A DNA stretch of 64,000 nt, from the NCBI RefSeq assembly GCF_030012215.1, contig NZ_JASCXX010000010.1:1-64000 (forward strand), given 5' to 3'. Position 1 is the first letter of the stretch, and every line of letters starts with the position of its first letter. This document shows positions 57,071 to 64,000 of this stretch, in pieces. The notes under the pieces are model-generated. The model saw only the letters and a list, made by a program, of their open reading frames with translations. It was not told the DNA's origin and did not search any database. A program made the position numbers and the translations under genes. Source of the stretch: Anaerobaca lacustris. GTDB taxonomy: Bacteria; Planctomycetota; Phycisphaerae; Sedimentisphaerales; Anaerobacaceae.

Positions 57071-58411
57071 ATGACGCGGACCGAGACGGTTCGGCAACTT
57101 GTGATGTCAATGCTGGCGGCATGGATGGGGCTGACGGGCACAGCGGGGGCCGAGGTCTCGCCGTCCGAGGCACCGTCCGAGTCGGTTCGTTACATGATCG
57201 TCGTGACCGGGGGCGAGCTGCTGGCGGGCGCCTACGCCGACGGGCATACCCACTTTCTCACACGGACGCTGTATCCCTTGGGTTTGCACTGTGTCGGCTC
57301 GATGTGCGTCGATGACACGCGGGCCGACATCCAGGCGGCTCTTCGCTTCGCTACGGACCGCGCGGCCCTGGTGATCGTCACCGGCGGGCTCGGCCCGACC
57401 GACAACGACGTGACGCGCGAGGCGATCAGTGAGTTCACGGGCACGCCGCTGCGCGAGCATCCGGAACTGCTGGAGGCGATGGCGCGGCGGTTCCGCGTGC
57501 CGCCCGATCAGCTTCGCACGAACCTGCGCCGCCAGATTCGGACGCCGGTGAGCGGGTCGTATCTTCCCAACCCCGCCGGCACGGCGGTCGGCCTGGTCTT
57601 CGAATCAGACCAGGGCGCGATCGTGGCGCTGCCGGGACCGCCGGGCGAATTGCAGGCGATCGTCCACAGCGAACTGGTGCCCTATCTGGCCCGGCGGTTC
57701 GGCACGCGGCTGCCCGGTCGCTCGCTGATGCTGCGTTTCGTCGGTCTGGGCCAATCGGAGATCGACCATCGGATCAAAGAGCGCATGACGCTCGACGCGG
57801 ATATCATCGTCGGCTCGCAGTTCGAGGGCGGTCGCGTCGATTTCACCTTCACGCTGCCCGACGACACGCCGCGAGAGAAACAGCGACTCGATGACCTCAA
57901 GCAGAAGATCGTCGGCATCTTCGGCGAGTCGATCTATGCCGCCGACGAGACGTCGCTGGAACGGCACGTCGTCAACCTGCTGCGGGCGCGCGGCGCGACG
58001 ATGGCGATGGCGGAGATCGGCAGCGGCGGGATGGTGGCGGCCGCATTGACCGGCGCCGACGGCACCGGCGAGGTCGTGCTCGGCGCCTACGTTGCGCCCA
58101 CGATGGAGCGATTGCACCATCTGCTCGACGTCCATGATGCGAACTGGGCAGAGAACGCATCGGGCGGCGAGGCGGTTCCTCAATTGGCGACGGCCGCCGC
58201 GCGCGCCGCCGAGAGCGGCTGGGCCGTCGCCGTCGGCCCGCTGCGTGACGACGGTACCGTGGAGGTGGCGTTCCGCCGCCCGTCCGGCGCCGTCGAAAGC
58301 GAGCGAATCGCCCTTCGCAGATATCCCGACGGACATCGGGACACCCGCTTCGTCACCACCCTTCTCGACCGCCTCCGCCGCAAACTCGCGCTCGTCGCCG
58401 AACGTTCGTAG
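57071..58411 (+). CDS. exported CinA-like protein (MoaB/Mog fold), degenerate C-terminal domain
   Basis: A 446-aa relative of CinA. Unusually it begins with a signal peptide (RQLVMSMLAAWMGLTGTAGA) before the CinA N-terminal domain (VTGGELLAGAYADGH, IVTGGLGPTDNDVTREAI, LPNPAGTAVGLVFE, LPGPPGELQAI). The C-terminal region aligns with the amidase domain, but the signature AESCTGG is replaced by AEIGSGG, so the catalytic Ser/Cys pair is missing. Cytoplasmic CinA acts in NAD repair; an exported version would not meet those substrates. ATG 57071 follows AAAGGGG; an upstream ATG (57050) would only add seven residues. Confidence 0.82.
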   Translation: MTRTETVRQLVMSMLAAWMGLTGTAGAEVSPSEAPSESVRYMIVVTGGELLAGAYADGHTHFLTRTLYPLGLHCVGSMCVDDTRADIQAALRFATDRAALVIVTGGLGPTDNDVTREAISEFTGTPLREHPELLEAMARRFRVPPDQLRTNLRRQIRTPVSGSYLPNPAGTAVGLVFESDQGAIVALPGPPGELQAIVHSELVPYLARRFGTRLPGRSLMLRFVGLGQSEIDHRIKERMTLDADIIVGSQFEGGRVDFTFTLPDDTPREKQRLDDLKQKIVGIFGESIYAADETSLERHVVNLLRARGATMAMAEIGSGGMVAAALTGADGTGEVVLGAYVAPTMERLHHLLDVHDANWAENASGGEAVPQLATAAARAAESGWAVAVGPLRDDGTVEVAFRRPSGAVESERIALRRYPDGHRDTRFVTTLLDRLRRKLALVAERS

Positions 58412-58453
58412 TGTGCCCGTGAGGGCATGAGTAACGCCTCACGGCGTCACTAC
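58408..58453. repeat. REP doublet, GTAGTG 5-4-5 family
   Basis: GTAGTG (58408-58413), TGCCC-GTGA-GGGCA (58414-58427), spacer, ACGCC-TCAC-GGCGT (58434-58447), CACTAC (58448-58453). A GGCAGCCTCAA-family repeat with a PERSR-type insert follows at 58460-58520. Confidence 0.7.
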
Positions 58454-58527
58454 AAACTGGGTGGCAGCCTCAAAGCCTGTCCTGAGCGCAGCCGAATGGG
58501 CTCGCAGAGCTTGGGGATGGTTTTTGG

Positions 58528-59130
58528 TCAGGGGGGCGGGATGTTCAGGAGGGTTCGGACGCCGGTGAAGATGATCTGGGCGGCGATGGCGGTGAGGATC
58601 AGGCCGGTGAGCTTCATCATCATGTGCAGGCCCTTCTGGCCGAGCAGGCGTCCGATGGGCACGGCCAGGAACAGGAACAGCGAGATCATCAGCACCGCCA
58701 GCAGGATGGCGGCGGCGGCGATGAGCTTCTCGTCCATCTCGCCGATCTCCATGCCGAGCACGAGGATCGTGCCGATCGTGCCGGGCCCGACGATCATCGG
58801 GATCGCCAGCGGCACGACCGCGAAATCGCTGTCCTTGTCGGGCCCGACCTCCGAGCGCTTGCCCGAGACCATGCCGATCGCGGTGAGGAACAGCAACGTG
58901 CCGGCGCCGACTTGAAAGGCGGGGACGGTGATGCCGAGGACCTTGAAGATCAGGTTGCCGAAGAAGTAGACCGCGAAGCAGATGACCAGGATCGCCACAC
59001 TGGTGCGAAGGGCGCAGTAGTTGCGGGTCCGCCGGTCCATGTCGCCCGAGAGCAGCAGGAACATCGAGATCGAGAAGAACGGCGAGAGGATGAAGAACAC
59101 CTTTGTGAAGATGTCGAGAAACAGGCCCAT
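58528..59130 (-). CDS. MarC family integral membrane protein
   Basis: A 200-aa protein with six predicted spans, matching the MarC/NAAT family: FTKVFFILSPFFSISMFLLL, LIFKVLGITVPAFQVGAGTLLFLTAIGM, VPLAIPMIVGPGTIGTILVL, and ILTAIAAQIIFTGV at the end. Function in the family is poorly defined. ATG 59130 follows GAAGGGA. The gene begins 26 bases after the stop of the upstream minus-strand gene. Confidence 0.93.
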   Translation of the reverse strand: MGLFLDIFTKVFFILSPFFSISMFLLLSGDMDRRTRNYCALRTSVAILVICFAVYFFGNLIFKVLGITVPAFQVGAGTLLFLTAIGMVSGKRSEVGPDKDSDFAVVPLAIPMIVGPGTIGTILVLGMEIGEMDEKLIAAAAILLAVLMISLFLFLAVPIGRLLGQKGLHMMMKLTGLILTAIAAQIIFTGVRTLLNIPPP

Positions 59131-59156
59131 GGGCGTCCCTTCGAGCGGGCGATGTG

Positions 59157-60533
59157 TCAATCGATTCGGATTCGCGCGTAGCTGATGGTATGGCCTCCGC
59201 CGTGTCTTGGTCCGAGCAGTTCGAGCGTCTTGGAGGGGGGCGATCCGGCGCGGACGGTGGCGGTGAAGAACTCGGTGAAGGGCTTCTGCAACGGCACGCG
59301 GACGGCGGGGCCGACGGTCGCGTCCGGTCCGACTTCCAGCAGGCGATTCTCCGAGACGCTTCGGCCGGTCGCATCGTGGCCGCTGACGTAGAAGAAGACG
59401 AACAGTCGCCGGTCCGGCGTGACGTGGAAGCGGCCTCGGCCGGGGCGCTCGTTCGAGATGTTCTCTTCGGCCGCCAGCAGCGTGCGACGCGTTCGCACCT
59501 CGCCTTCGCGCACGACGGCGTAGTTGAGCGAGTGGCTCTGTCGGGCGTCGGGGAAGAACCTGTCGCGGAGCCGCTCGTCGAGGGCCCGCTCGGTCCAGAG
59601 GATGTGGACGTCGCCGTCGGGAGCGATCCACAGGTCGCCCGGCGTGACCCAGCCGCAGGTCTTCTCCCGGCCGGCGATCTCGACCCACGGCCGGAAGGGC
59701 TCGCTCGTGACATCGGGCGTCCACGTGTAGAACAGCCGGCGGAAGTCGTAGTCCCACTCGCGGCCGGTCAGCTCCTTCTTGAACGCCCGCCACGTTTCGT
59801 TCGGCTCGATGATGTCGCTGACCCCGCAGAAGTGTACCGCCCGGTCCTTCATCGCGACGTTGGGATAGCAGATGCGGATCGGCTGCGGCTTGGTATACTC
59901 GGCGCCCCACGGCCACACAAGCCGGCCCTGCGCGCTCCATCGACCGTCGCGGTCGAGGAACGACCACTCGGCGTGGGTATAGCCGACGTTCTGCATCAGG
60001 ATCAGCTCCCGCCCGGGGCCGTCGGCGGCGAAGCTGCGATAGGAATGCTCGGTGAACTTGGGCTGGCCCGACCAGACGGGGCGCAGCGTTTGCGGCACCC
60101 GGGTCGGATCGCCGGCGTCGAATCGGAGGACCTTGGGCTGCGCGGGTCCGGCGTACGCGTTGGGCGCCAGCGTCGGATTGGCCGACAGGAACAGCGGGCC
60201 GTCCGCGAAGCCGGCCAACGGGCAGGGCTCGCGGGTCCGGCCGAACTCGTCGAAGCCAACCTTCTTCCAGCCGCGATCCGTGCGGGCGAACAGCATCCAG
60301 CGGCAGTTGTTCAACGGCTCGGCGTCGGCGAGCGTCTCCAGACCGCTGGCGAAGACCGTCTCGCCGATCCGCACCAGACAGGTGGACCCGTGGCACCACA
60401 TCGGCCCGGCCCCGTTGTCGGCGGGCCTGTAGCTGTAGACGTCCCCTTCGATCTCGACCACCGGCCGAGGAGTGTTCGCGGCCGCAACGGCGGCCAGAAT
60501 CAGACACAAAACGACGACAGGAAGTCTTCTCAT
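59157..60533 (-). CDS. secreted protein, sialidase/BNR-like propeller suspected
   Basis: A 458-aa exported protein (signal RRLPVVVLCLILAAVAAA). Repeated Trp/Asp-containing blocks (GRWSAQGRLVWPWG, GDLWIAPDGDVHILWTERAL, DRRLFVFFYVSGHDATG) resemble propeller blades of BNR/sialidase-like proteins, but no catalytic signature was found and no family is assigned. ATG 60533 follows GAGGACAG. It precedes marC in the same direction. Confidence 0.75.
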   Translation of the reverse strand: MRRLPVVVLCLILAAVAAANTPRPVVEIEGDVYSYRPADNGAGPMWCHGSTCLVRIGETVFASGLETLADAEPLNNCRWMLFARTDRGWKKVGFDEFGRTREPCPLAGFADGPLFLSANPTLAPNAYAGPAQPKVLRFDAGDPTRVPQTLRPVWSGQPKFTEHSYRSFAADGPGRELILMQNVGYTHAEWSFLDRDGRWSAQGRLVWPWGAEYTKPQPIRICYPNVAMKDRAVHFCGVSDIIEPNETWRAFKKELTGREWDYDFRRLFYTWTPDVTSEPFRPWVEIAGREKTCGWVTPGDLWIAPDGDVHILWTERALDERLRDRFFPDARQSHSLNYAVVREGEVRTRRTLLAAEENISNERPGRGRFHVTPDRRLFVFFYVSGHDATGRSVSENRLLEVGPDATVGPAVRVPLQKPFTEFFTATVRAGSPPSKTLELLGPRHGGGHTISYARIRID

Positions 60534-60578
60534 GGCAGGACTGTCCTCAAAAGGCTGCATACCACACATACGCTCAAC

Positions 60579-60607
60579 GCCCCCTGGTGTACCAGGGGGC
60601 TTTTTTT
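60579..60607 (+). terminator. intrinsic terminator, plus-strand orientation
   Basis: GCCCCCTGGT (60579-60588), GT, ACCAGGGGGC (60591-60600), then seven T. The structure works on the plus strand, yet both flanking genes are on the minus strand. Confidence 0.7.
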
Positions 60608-60642
60608 GCTTCCGCTTTGCGGTGCGTCGGTCCGGTCGCGTG

Positions 60643-63600
60643 TCAGGGCAGTTGGGACTTGAACGTGTAGGTGCCCGATCCGATTTCGAACTTGGCGCTG
60701 TCGCCTTCGGCGCCGATAAACAGGACGCCCTCTGCGTTCATCACGGGCCGTCCGCCTTCGGTAATCGCCGCGGCGTCGGCCGTCGGGATGTACACGGTGG
60801 CCGTCGTGTTGGCGGGAATCGTCACGTCGAGCGTGAACTGGGTGACGGAGTTCTGCCCGCTGATCAGCGGATGGCGCGCCAGGTCCCACCCGCCCCGGTC
60901 GGCTGTCTTGCGCACAGTCCAGGAGGTGGCGATCGGGCCGCGAATGGAATCGTAACTCGTTTTGGCCCAGGAGAGCCGCCCTTCCGGTCGCGGACGAATG
61001 ATGATGTGCTTGTAGCCGGGGCCGTGCGTATCGATCCCGCCGATCGTCTTGAACATCCACTCGGCCACGGCCCCGAAGGAATAGTGGGCGAACGAATTCA
61101 TGCCGGGGTCCTGGAAGCCCTTCTCCGGCGTCCAGCCGTCCCAACGTTCCCAGATGCTCGTGGCCCCATGCTGGATCGAGAAGCCCCACGACGGGAACGT
61201 CGTATTGTGGAACAGGGCATAGGCCACATTGGTCTGGCCGAAACGCGTCAGCGTCGCCATCAGGTCCTTGGTCCCTACGAACCCGGTGGACAGGTGCCAG
61301 TTGCGGGCGCGGATGTCGCCGACCAGATGCTCGACGGCCATCGCCTGCTTCTCCTCGCTCAAGAGATCGAACGCCAACGCCAGCACGTAGACGGTCTGCG
61401 TCTCGCCTTTGATCCGTCCATCGTGCTCCACGTAGGCCTCATTGAAGGCCCGTCTGACGGCCTCGAACAGCTCGCGGTACTTCTTCGCGTCCTCGCGCTT
61501 GCCGAGCACCTCCGCGGCCTGGGCCACGAGGCGGGTGCTGTTGGCGAAATACGCGGTGGCCAGTACGTCCTTGGGCGTGTCGGCCTCGATGCTGAGCCAG
61601 TCGCCATAGCCCTGGGCCGGACGCAGCAGATCCTTCGCGGTGCCCTTGCAGTAGTCGACCCACCCGGCCATCGCATCGTAGTGCCGGCTCAGGACGCGCT
61701 TGTCGCCATAAACCTGGTAAATCGTCCAGGGGCAGATCACGCCCGCGTCGCCCCAGGCGGCGGTGCCGCCCCCCTCGGCCACCAGGCGAGGCGCCACGTC
61801 GGGAAAGGCGCCGTTGGGAAGGCGCGCGTCTTCGAGGTCCACAAGCCACTTCGTGAAGAAGGCGGCCACGTCGGCGTTGTAGGTGGCGGTGCGAACGTAG
61901 ATCTGGGCGTCGCCGGTCCAGCCGAGCCGCTCGTCCCGCTGCGGGCAGTCCGTCGGGACCTCGATGAAATTGGCCCGCTGCGTCTGGCAGATGTTGCGAT
62001 AGAGCGTGTTGGCCGTGGCGTCGGAGCACTCAAACTTGCCGGCGACCGGCGTATCCGAGGTCAGTTCGATCCCCGTGATGTCGCTCAGTCGCGGCCGGCC
62101 CGGATAGCCGGTCACCTCGACGTACTGGAACCCGTGGAAGGTGAACTCCGGCTGCCACGTCTCTTTGCCCTGGCCTCTGCAGATGTAGGTATCGGTGGCG
62201 CGAGCGCCGCGCAGGTTGGTCGTGTAGATCGTGCCGTCGGGATTGAGACGCTCGGCGAAGCGCAGGACCACCTTCTGTCCCGCCTCGGCGCCGTTGACCT
62301 GCAAGCGGGCGAAGCCGGCGAAGTTGGTCCCCATATCGAAGACGAACGCGTCCGGCGTCGGCTCGGTCATGGCGACGGGCTTGATCTCCTTGAACCGGCG
62401 GACCGGGACGCCCGGATAGGCTTCGAGCCTGGCGTCAATGCGGTTGGTGACGTTGACGCCGGACCAAGGCGACTCGTCGAGGTCGGCCTCGCTCCAGGCG
62501 AGGACCTCTTTGCGGGCGTCGTACGTCTCGCCCATGAGGAAGTCGGCTTCGAGGACGGGCCCGCCCGTCGCTTTCCAGCTCCCGTCGGTTGTCACGACCC
62601 TCGCGGTCCCGTCGGTGAACTCGATCACCAGTTGTGCCGCGAAGCGCGGATCGGTCCCGTAGTGGTCGCGGGCGTGATACCATCCGATATAGCCACTGTA
62701 CCAGCCGTCGGCCAGCATGGCCCCCATCGCGTTGAAGCCCTTCTTGAGCTGCCGCGTGACGTCGAATGTATTGTAGTAGACGCGAATGCGGTAGTCGGTC
62801 CATCCGGGCGTGAAGTAGGCGTCGCCGACCGGCCGGCCGTTGAGGTAGAGCCGGTAGTCGCCGAGGGCCGAGGCGTACACCGTCGCCCGCCGGACCGGCT
62901 TGTCCAGCACGAAACGCGTGCGCAGCAGTTGGACCGGCGGCAGGAACAACTCGGCCGTATCCAGCGAGATCTCGCCCCAGGGGCCGGCGCCGTAAGCGGC
63001 GGCGATCGCGACATGCTCCCAATCGCCGGCGTCGAACGGCGGCATCATCCAGTCGGTCGGAGCCGACTGGGCGGTCCGCCACGAGCCGTCGGAGACAATG
63101 ACCGTCGCGCTGCCGTCGGCAAACCGCAGATTCAGCACGGCCAGGACGCCGGCGGGATTGGCCGCGTCGCCTTGATTGGCCGCATCGACCGCCAGCACGT
63201 TCCTGCCGGCCACGAGACTGTCCTTGATATCGACGACGCGGGCCTCTTTGAAGTTGCCGCCGTCGCGGACGGGCCGGCCGTTGACGTAGAGCTTGAACCA
63301 GTTGTCGGCGGTCACCGCGCACGCGGCCGAAACGATCTCGCGTCCTTCGGGAACGGTGAACTCCTTGCGGAACAGCCGGTGGCCCACGGGCACGGCGGCC
63401 GTCGCGTCGCCCTCGGGATACCAGATCCACGAGGCCTTCGACAGGTCCACCTTCTCGGCCGCCGCCTTACGCTGCCGCGAGGCGTCGAAGCCGATCCAGC
63501 GGGCCTTCCAGTCGTCCGGATCGAGCAGGCCCATCGACCAGGACGCGACCTTGCTCCAGGCCGACGGCTCGTCGTCCTTGTCCCAGACGCGGACCGTCCA

Positions 63601-63963
63601 GAAACATTGCATCTGCGACCTCAGCGGCTTGCCGGCGTAGACCACGTGAGTCGTCCGATCCGATACGACCATGCCGCTGTCCCAGAGGTCGCCGACCTTC
63701 TTGTCGATCAGCTCCCGGCTACTGGCGACCAGGACCCGATAGGCGCTCTGACGCTGGCCTCGCTGATTGGATCGCACGGTCCAGCTCAATCGCGGCTCGA
63801 CCACGTCGATGCCGAGCGGATCGACGAGGTATTCGCATCGCAGCTCGTCGGGCGTCAGACCGCCGCCCCGCGAGAAGAGCCGACCGCCAAACAGCCCCCC
63901 CGCCACGGGGACGCTCGGCCAGAGAATCACCGCCGCCAACAGAATGATCGTCCATGTCCTCAT
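60643..63963 (-). CDS. alpha-L-rhamnosidase, GH78
   Basis: An 1106-aa exported glycosidase that removes L-rhamnose from plant or algal glycans. Signal peptide RTWTIILLAAVILWPSVPVAG. Beta domains: an Ig-like N-terminal part (PRLSWTVRSNQRGQRQSAYRV, SVARW-type region) and a carbohydrate-binding-like insert (KLYVNGRPVRDGG). The catalytic (alpha/alpha)6 part carries CPQRDERLGWTGDAQIY and GATSIWERWDGWTPEKGF, both characteristic of GH78. C-terminal beta domain. ATG 63963 follows GGGAGGTG. The gene is complete. Confidence 0.95.
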   Translation of the reverse strand: MRTWTIILLAAVILWPSVPVAGGLFGGRLFSRGGGLTPDELRCEYLVDPLGIDVVEPRLSWTVRSNQRGQRQSAYRVLVASSRELIDKKVGDLWDSGMVVSDRTTHVVYAGKPLRSQMQCFWTVRVWDKDDEPSAWSKVASWSMGLLDPDDWKARWIGFDASRQRKAAAEKVDLSKASWIWYPEGDATAAVPVGHRLFRKEFTVPEGREIVSAACAVTADNWFKLYVNGRPVRDGGNFKEARVVDIKDSLVAGRNVLAVDAANQGDAANPAGVLAVLNLRFADGSATVIVSDGSWRTAQSAPTDWMMPPFDAGDWEHVAIAAAYGAGPWGEISLDTAELFLPPVQLLRTRFVLDKPVRRATVYASALGDYRLYLNGRPVGDAYFTPGWTDYRIRVYYNTFDVTRQLKKGFNAMGAMLADGWYSGYIGWYHARDHYGTDPRFAAQLVIEFTDGTARVVTTDGSWKATGGPVLEADFLMGETYDARKEVLAWSEADLDESPWSGVNVTNRIDARLEAYPGVPVRRFKEIKPVAMTEPTPDAFVFDMGTNFAGFARLQVNGAEAGQKVVLRFAERLNPDGTIYTTNLRGARATDTYICRGQGKETWQPEFTFHGFQYVEVTGYPGRPRLSDITGIELTSDTPVAGKFECSDATANTLYRNICQTQRANFIEVPTDCPQRDERLGWTGDAQIYVRTATYNADVAAFFTKWLVDLEDARLPNGAFPDVAPRLVAEGGGTAAWGDAGVICPWTIYQVYGDKRVLSRHYDAMAGWVDYCKGTAKDLLRPAQGYGDWLSIEADTPKDVLATAYFANSTRLVAQAAEVLGKREDAKKYRELFEAVRRAFNEAYVEHDGRIKGETQTVYVLALAFDLLSEEKQAMAVEHLVGDIRARNWHLSTGFVGTKDLMATLTRFGQTNVAYALFHNTTFPSWGFSIQHGATSIWERWDGWTPEKGFQDPGMNSFAHYSFGAVAEWMFKTIGGIDTHGPGYKHIIIRPRPEGRLSWAKTSYDSIRGPIATSWTVRKTADRGGWDLARHPLISGQNSVTQFTLDVTIPANTTATVYIPTADAAAITEGGRPVMNAEGVLFIGAEGDSAKFEIGSGTYTFKSQLP

Positions 63964-64000
63964 TCCCGTTCACCTCCCAAATGATATGCCTGGCATGACC

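Noticed and set aside
58528-60507. 659-codon minus-strand ORF covering the secreted unknown and MarC
   Set aside because: Only its last 200 codons are real (MarC from ATG 59130); the rest is an out-of-frame reading of the upstream gene.
60472-63984. 1170-codon plus-strand ORF opposite the rhamnosidase
   Set aside because: It is antisense to a clear GH78 gene, is rich in Arg/Gly/His typical of the opposite strand of high-GC genes, and has no domain.

Overview
The window (64 kb, about 62-65% GC over most of its length) looks like a chromosomal segment of a planctomycete, most likely of the Phycisphaerae. The basis is gene content: Tat-exported Gfo/Idh/MocA oxidoreductases, a formylglycine sulfatase, a DUF1080 glycan-binding/hydrolase protein, LamG surface proteins, an H-X9-DG type membrane protein, a DUF4056 lipoprotein, a GH78 rhamnosidase, and many secreted proteins with no close family. 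Housekeeping genes present are uvrA, ffh, rpsP, trmD, typA/bipA, htpX, mtnA, nfi and a tRNA-Leu(CAG). No rRNA, CRISPR array, IS transposase, integrase or replication origin was seen. The species assignment is inference.

Layout. 1-4.8 kb: secreted proteins on the minus strand (DUF6794 partial, a 404-aa secreted unknown, a LamG/discoidin-like surface protein). 5.1-11.7 kb: sulfatase, a 30-aa membrane peptide, Gfo/Idh/MocA + nitrilase pair, HtpX behind a sigma-54-type promoter, DUF1080 protein. 12.1-14.5 kb: small accessory genes of lower GC (retropepsin-like protein, unknowns, endonuclease V). 14.8-17.7 kb: uvrA. 17.7-26.7 kb: a six-gene run of carbohydrate genes (OYE/Fe-S/FAD fusion reductase, SDR, KDPG-type aldolase, BNR-4 propeller, fumarate-reductase-like flavoprotein, PfkB sugar kinase) that fits a route for an unsaturated uronate; mtnA follows. 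27.8-35.7 kb: NifU-domain protein, sugar isomerase, a pair of M16 peptidases, ABC-F ATPase, SGNH lipoprotein. 36-41.5 kb: STN-domain protein, typA, tiny lipoprotein, Nudix, GyrI-like protein, tRNA-Leu, membrane protein. 41.7-46.1 kb: ffh-X-rpsP-trmD and a zinc-ribbon/H-X9-DG protein. 46.1-52.8 kb: repeat-rich spacer, a methyltransferase/ATP-grasp fusion, class II aldolase, ceramidase-like protein, second Gfo/Idh/MocA protein. 52.8-55.7 kb: an accessory pocket with REP doublets, a truncated antitoxin with its operator, and a low-GC two-gene cassette. 55.9-64 kb: DUF4056 lipoprotein, an exported CinA-like protein, MarC, a secreted unknown and a GH78 rhamnosidase.

Two themes stand out beyond the genes. 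First, intergenic DNA carries several families of REP-like hairpins with a GTAG foot, usually as inverted doublets, whose stems differ completely between copies while foot and tetraloop type are kept; one has become a promoter. Second, many genes have a recognisable TTGnnn-16/17-TAnnnT promoter, which makes small genes (30-aa membrane peptide, 24-aa lipoprotein) and odd starts (GTG, TTG, and an apparent non-AUG start for mtnA) more credible. The candidates most likely to be new biology are the low-GC two-gene cassette (53.7-55.2 kb), the methyltransferase/ATP-grasp fusion, and the uronate-type cluster with its fused flavoprotein.
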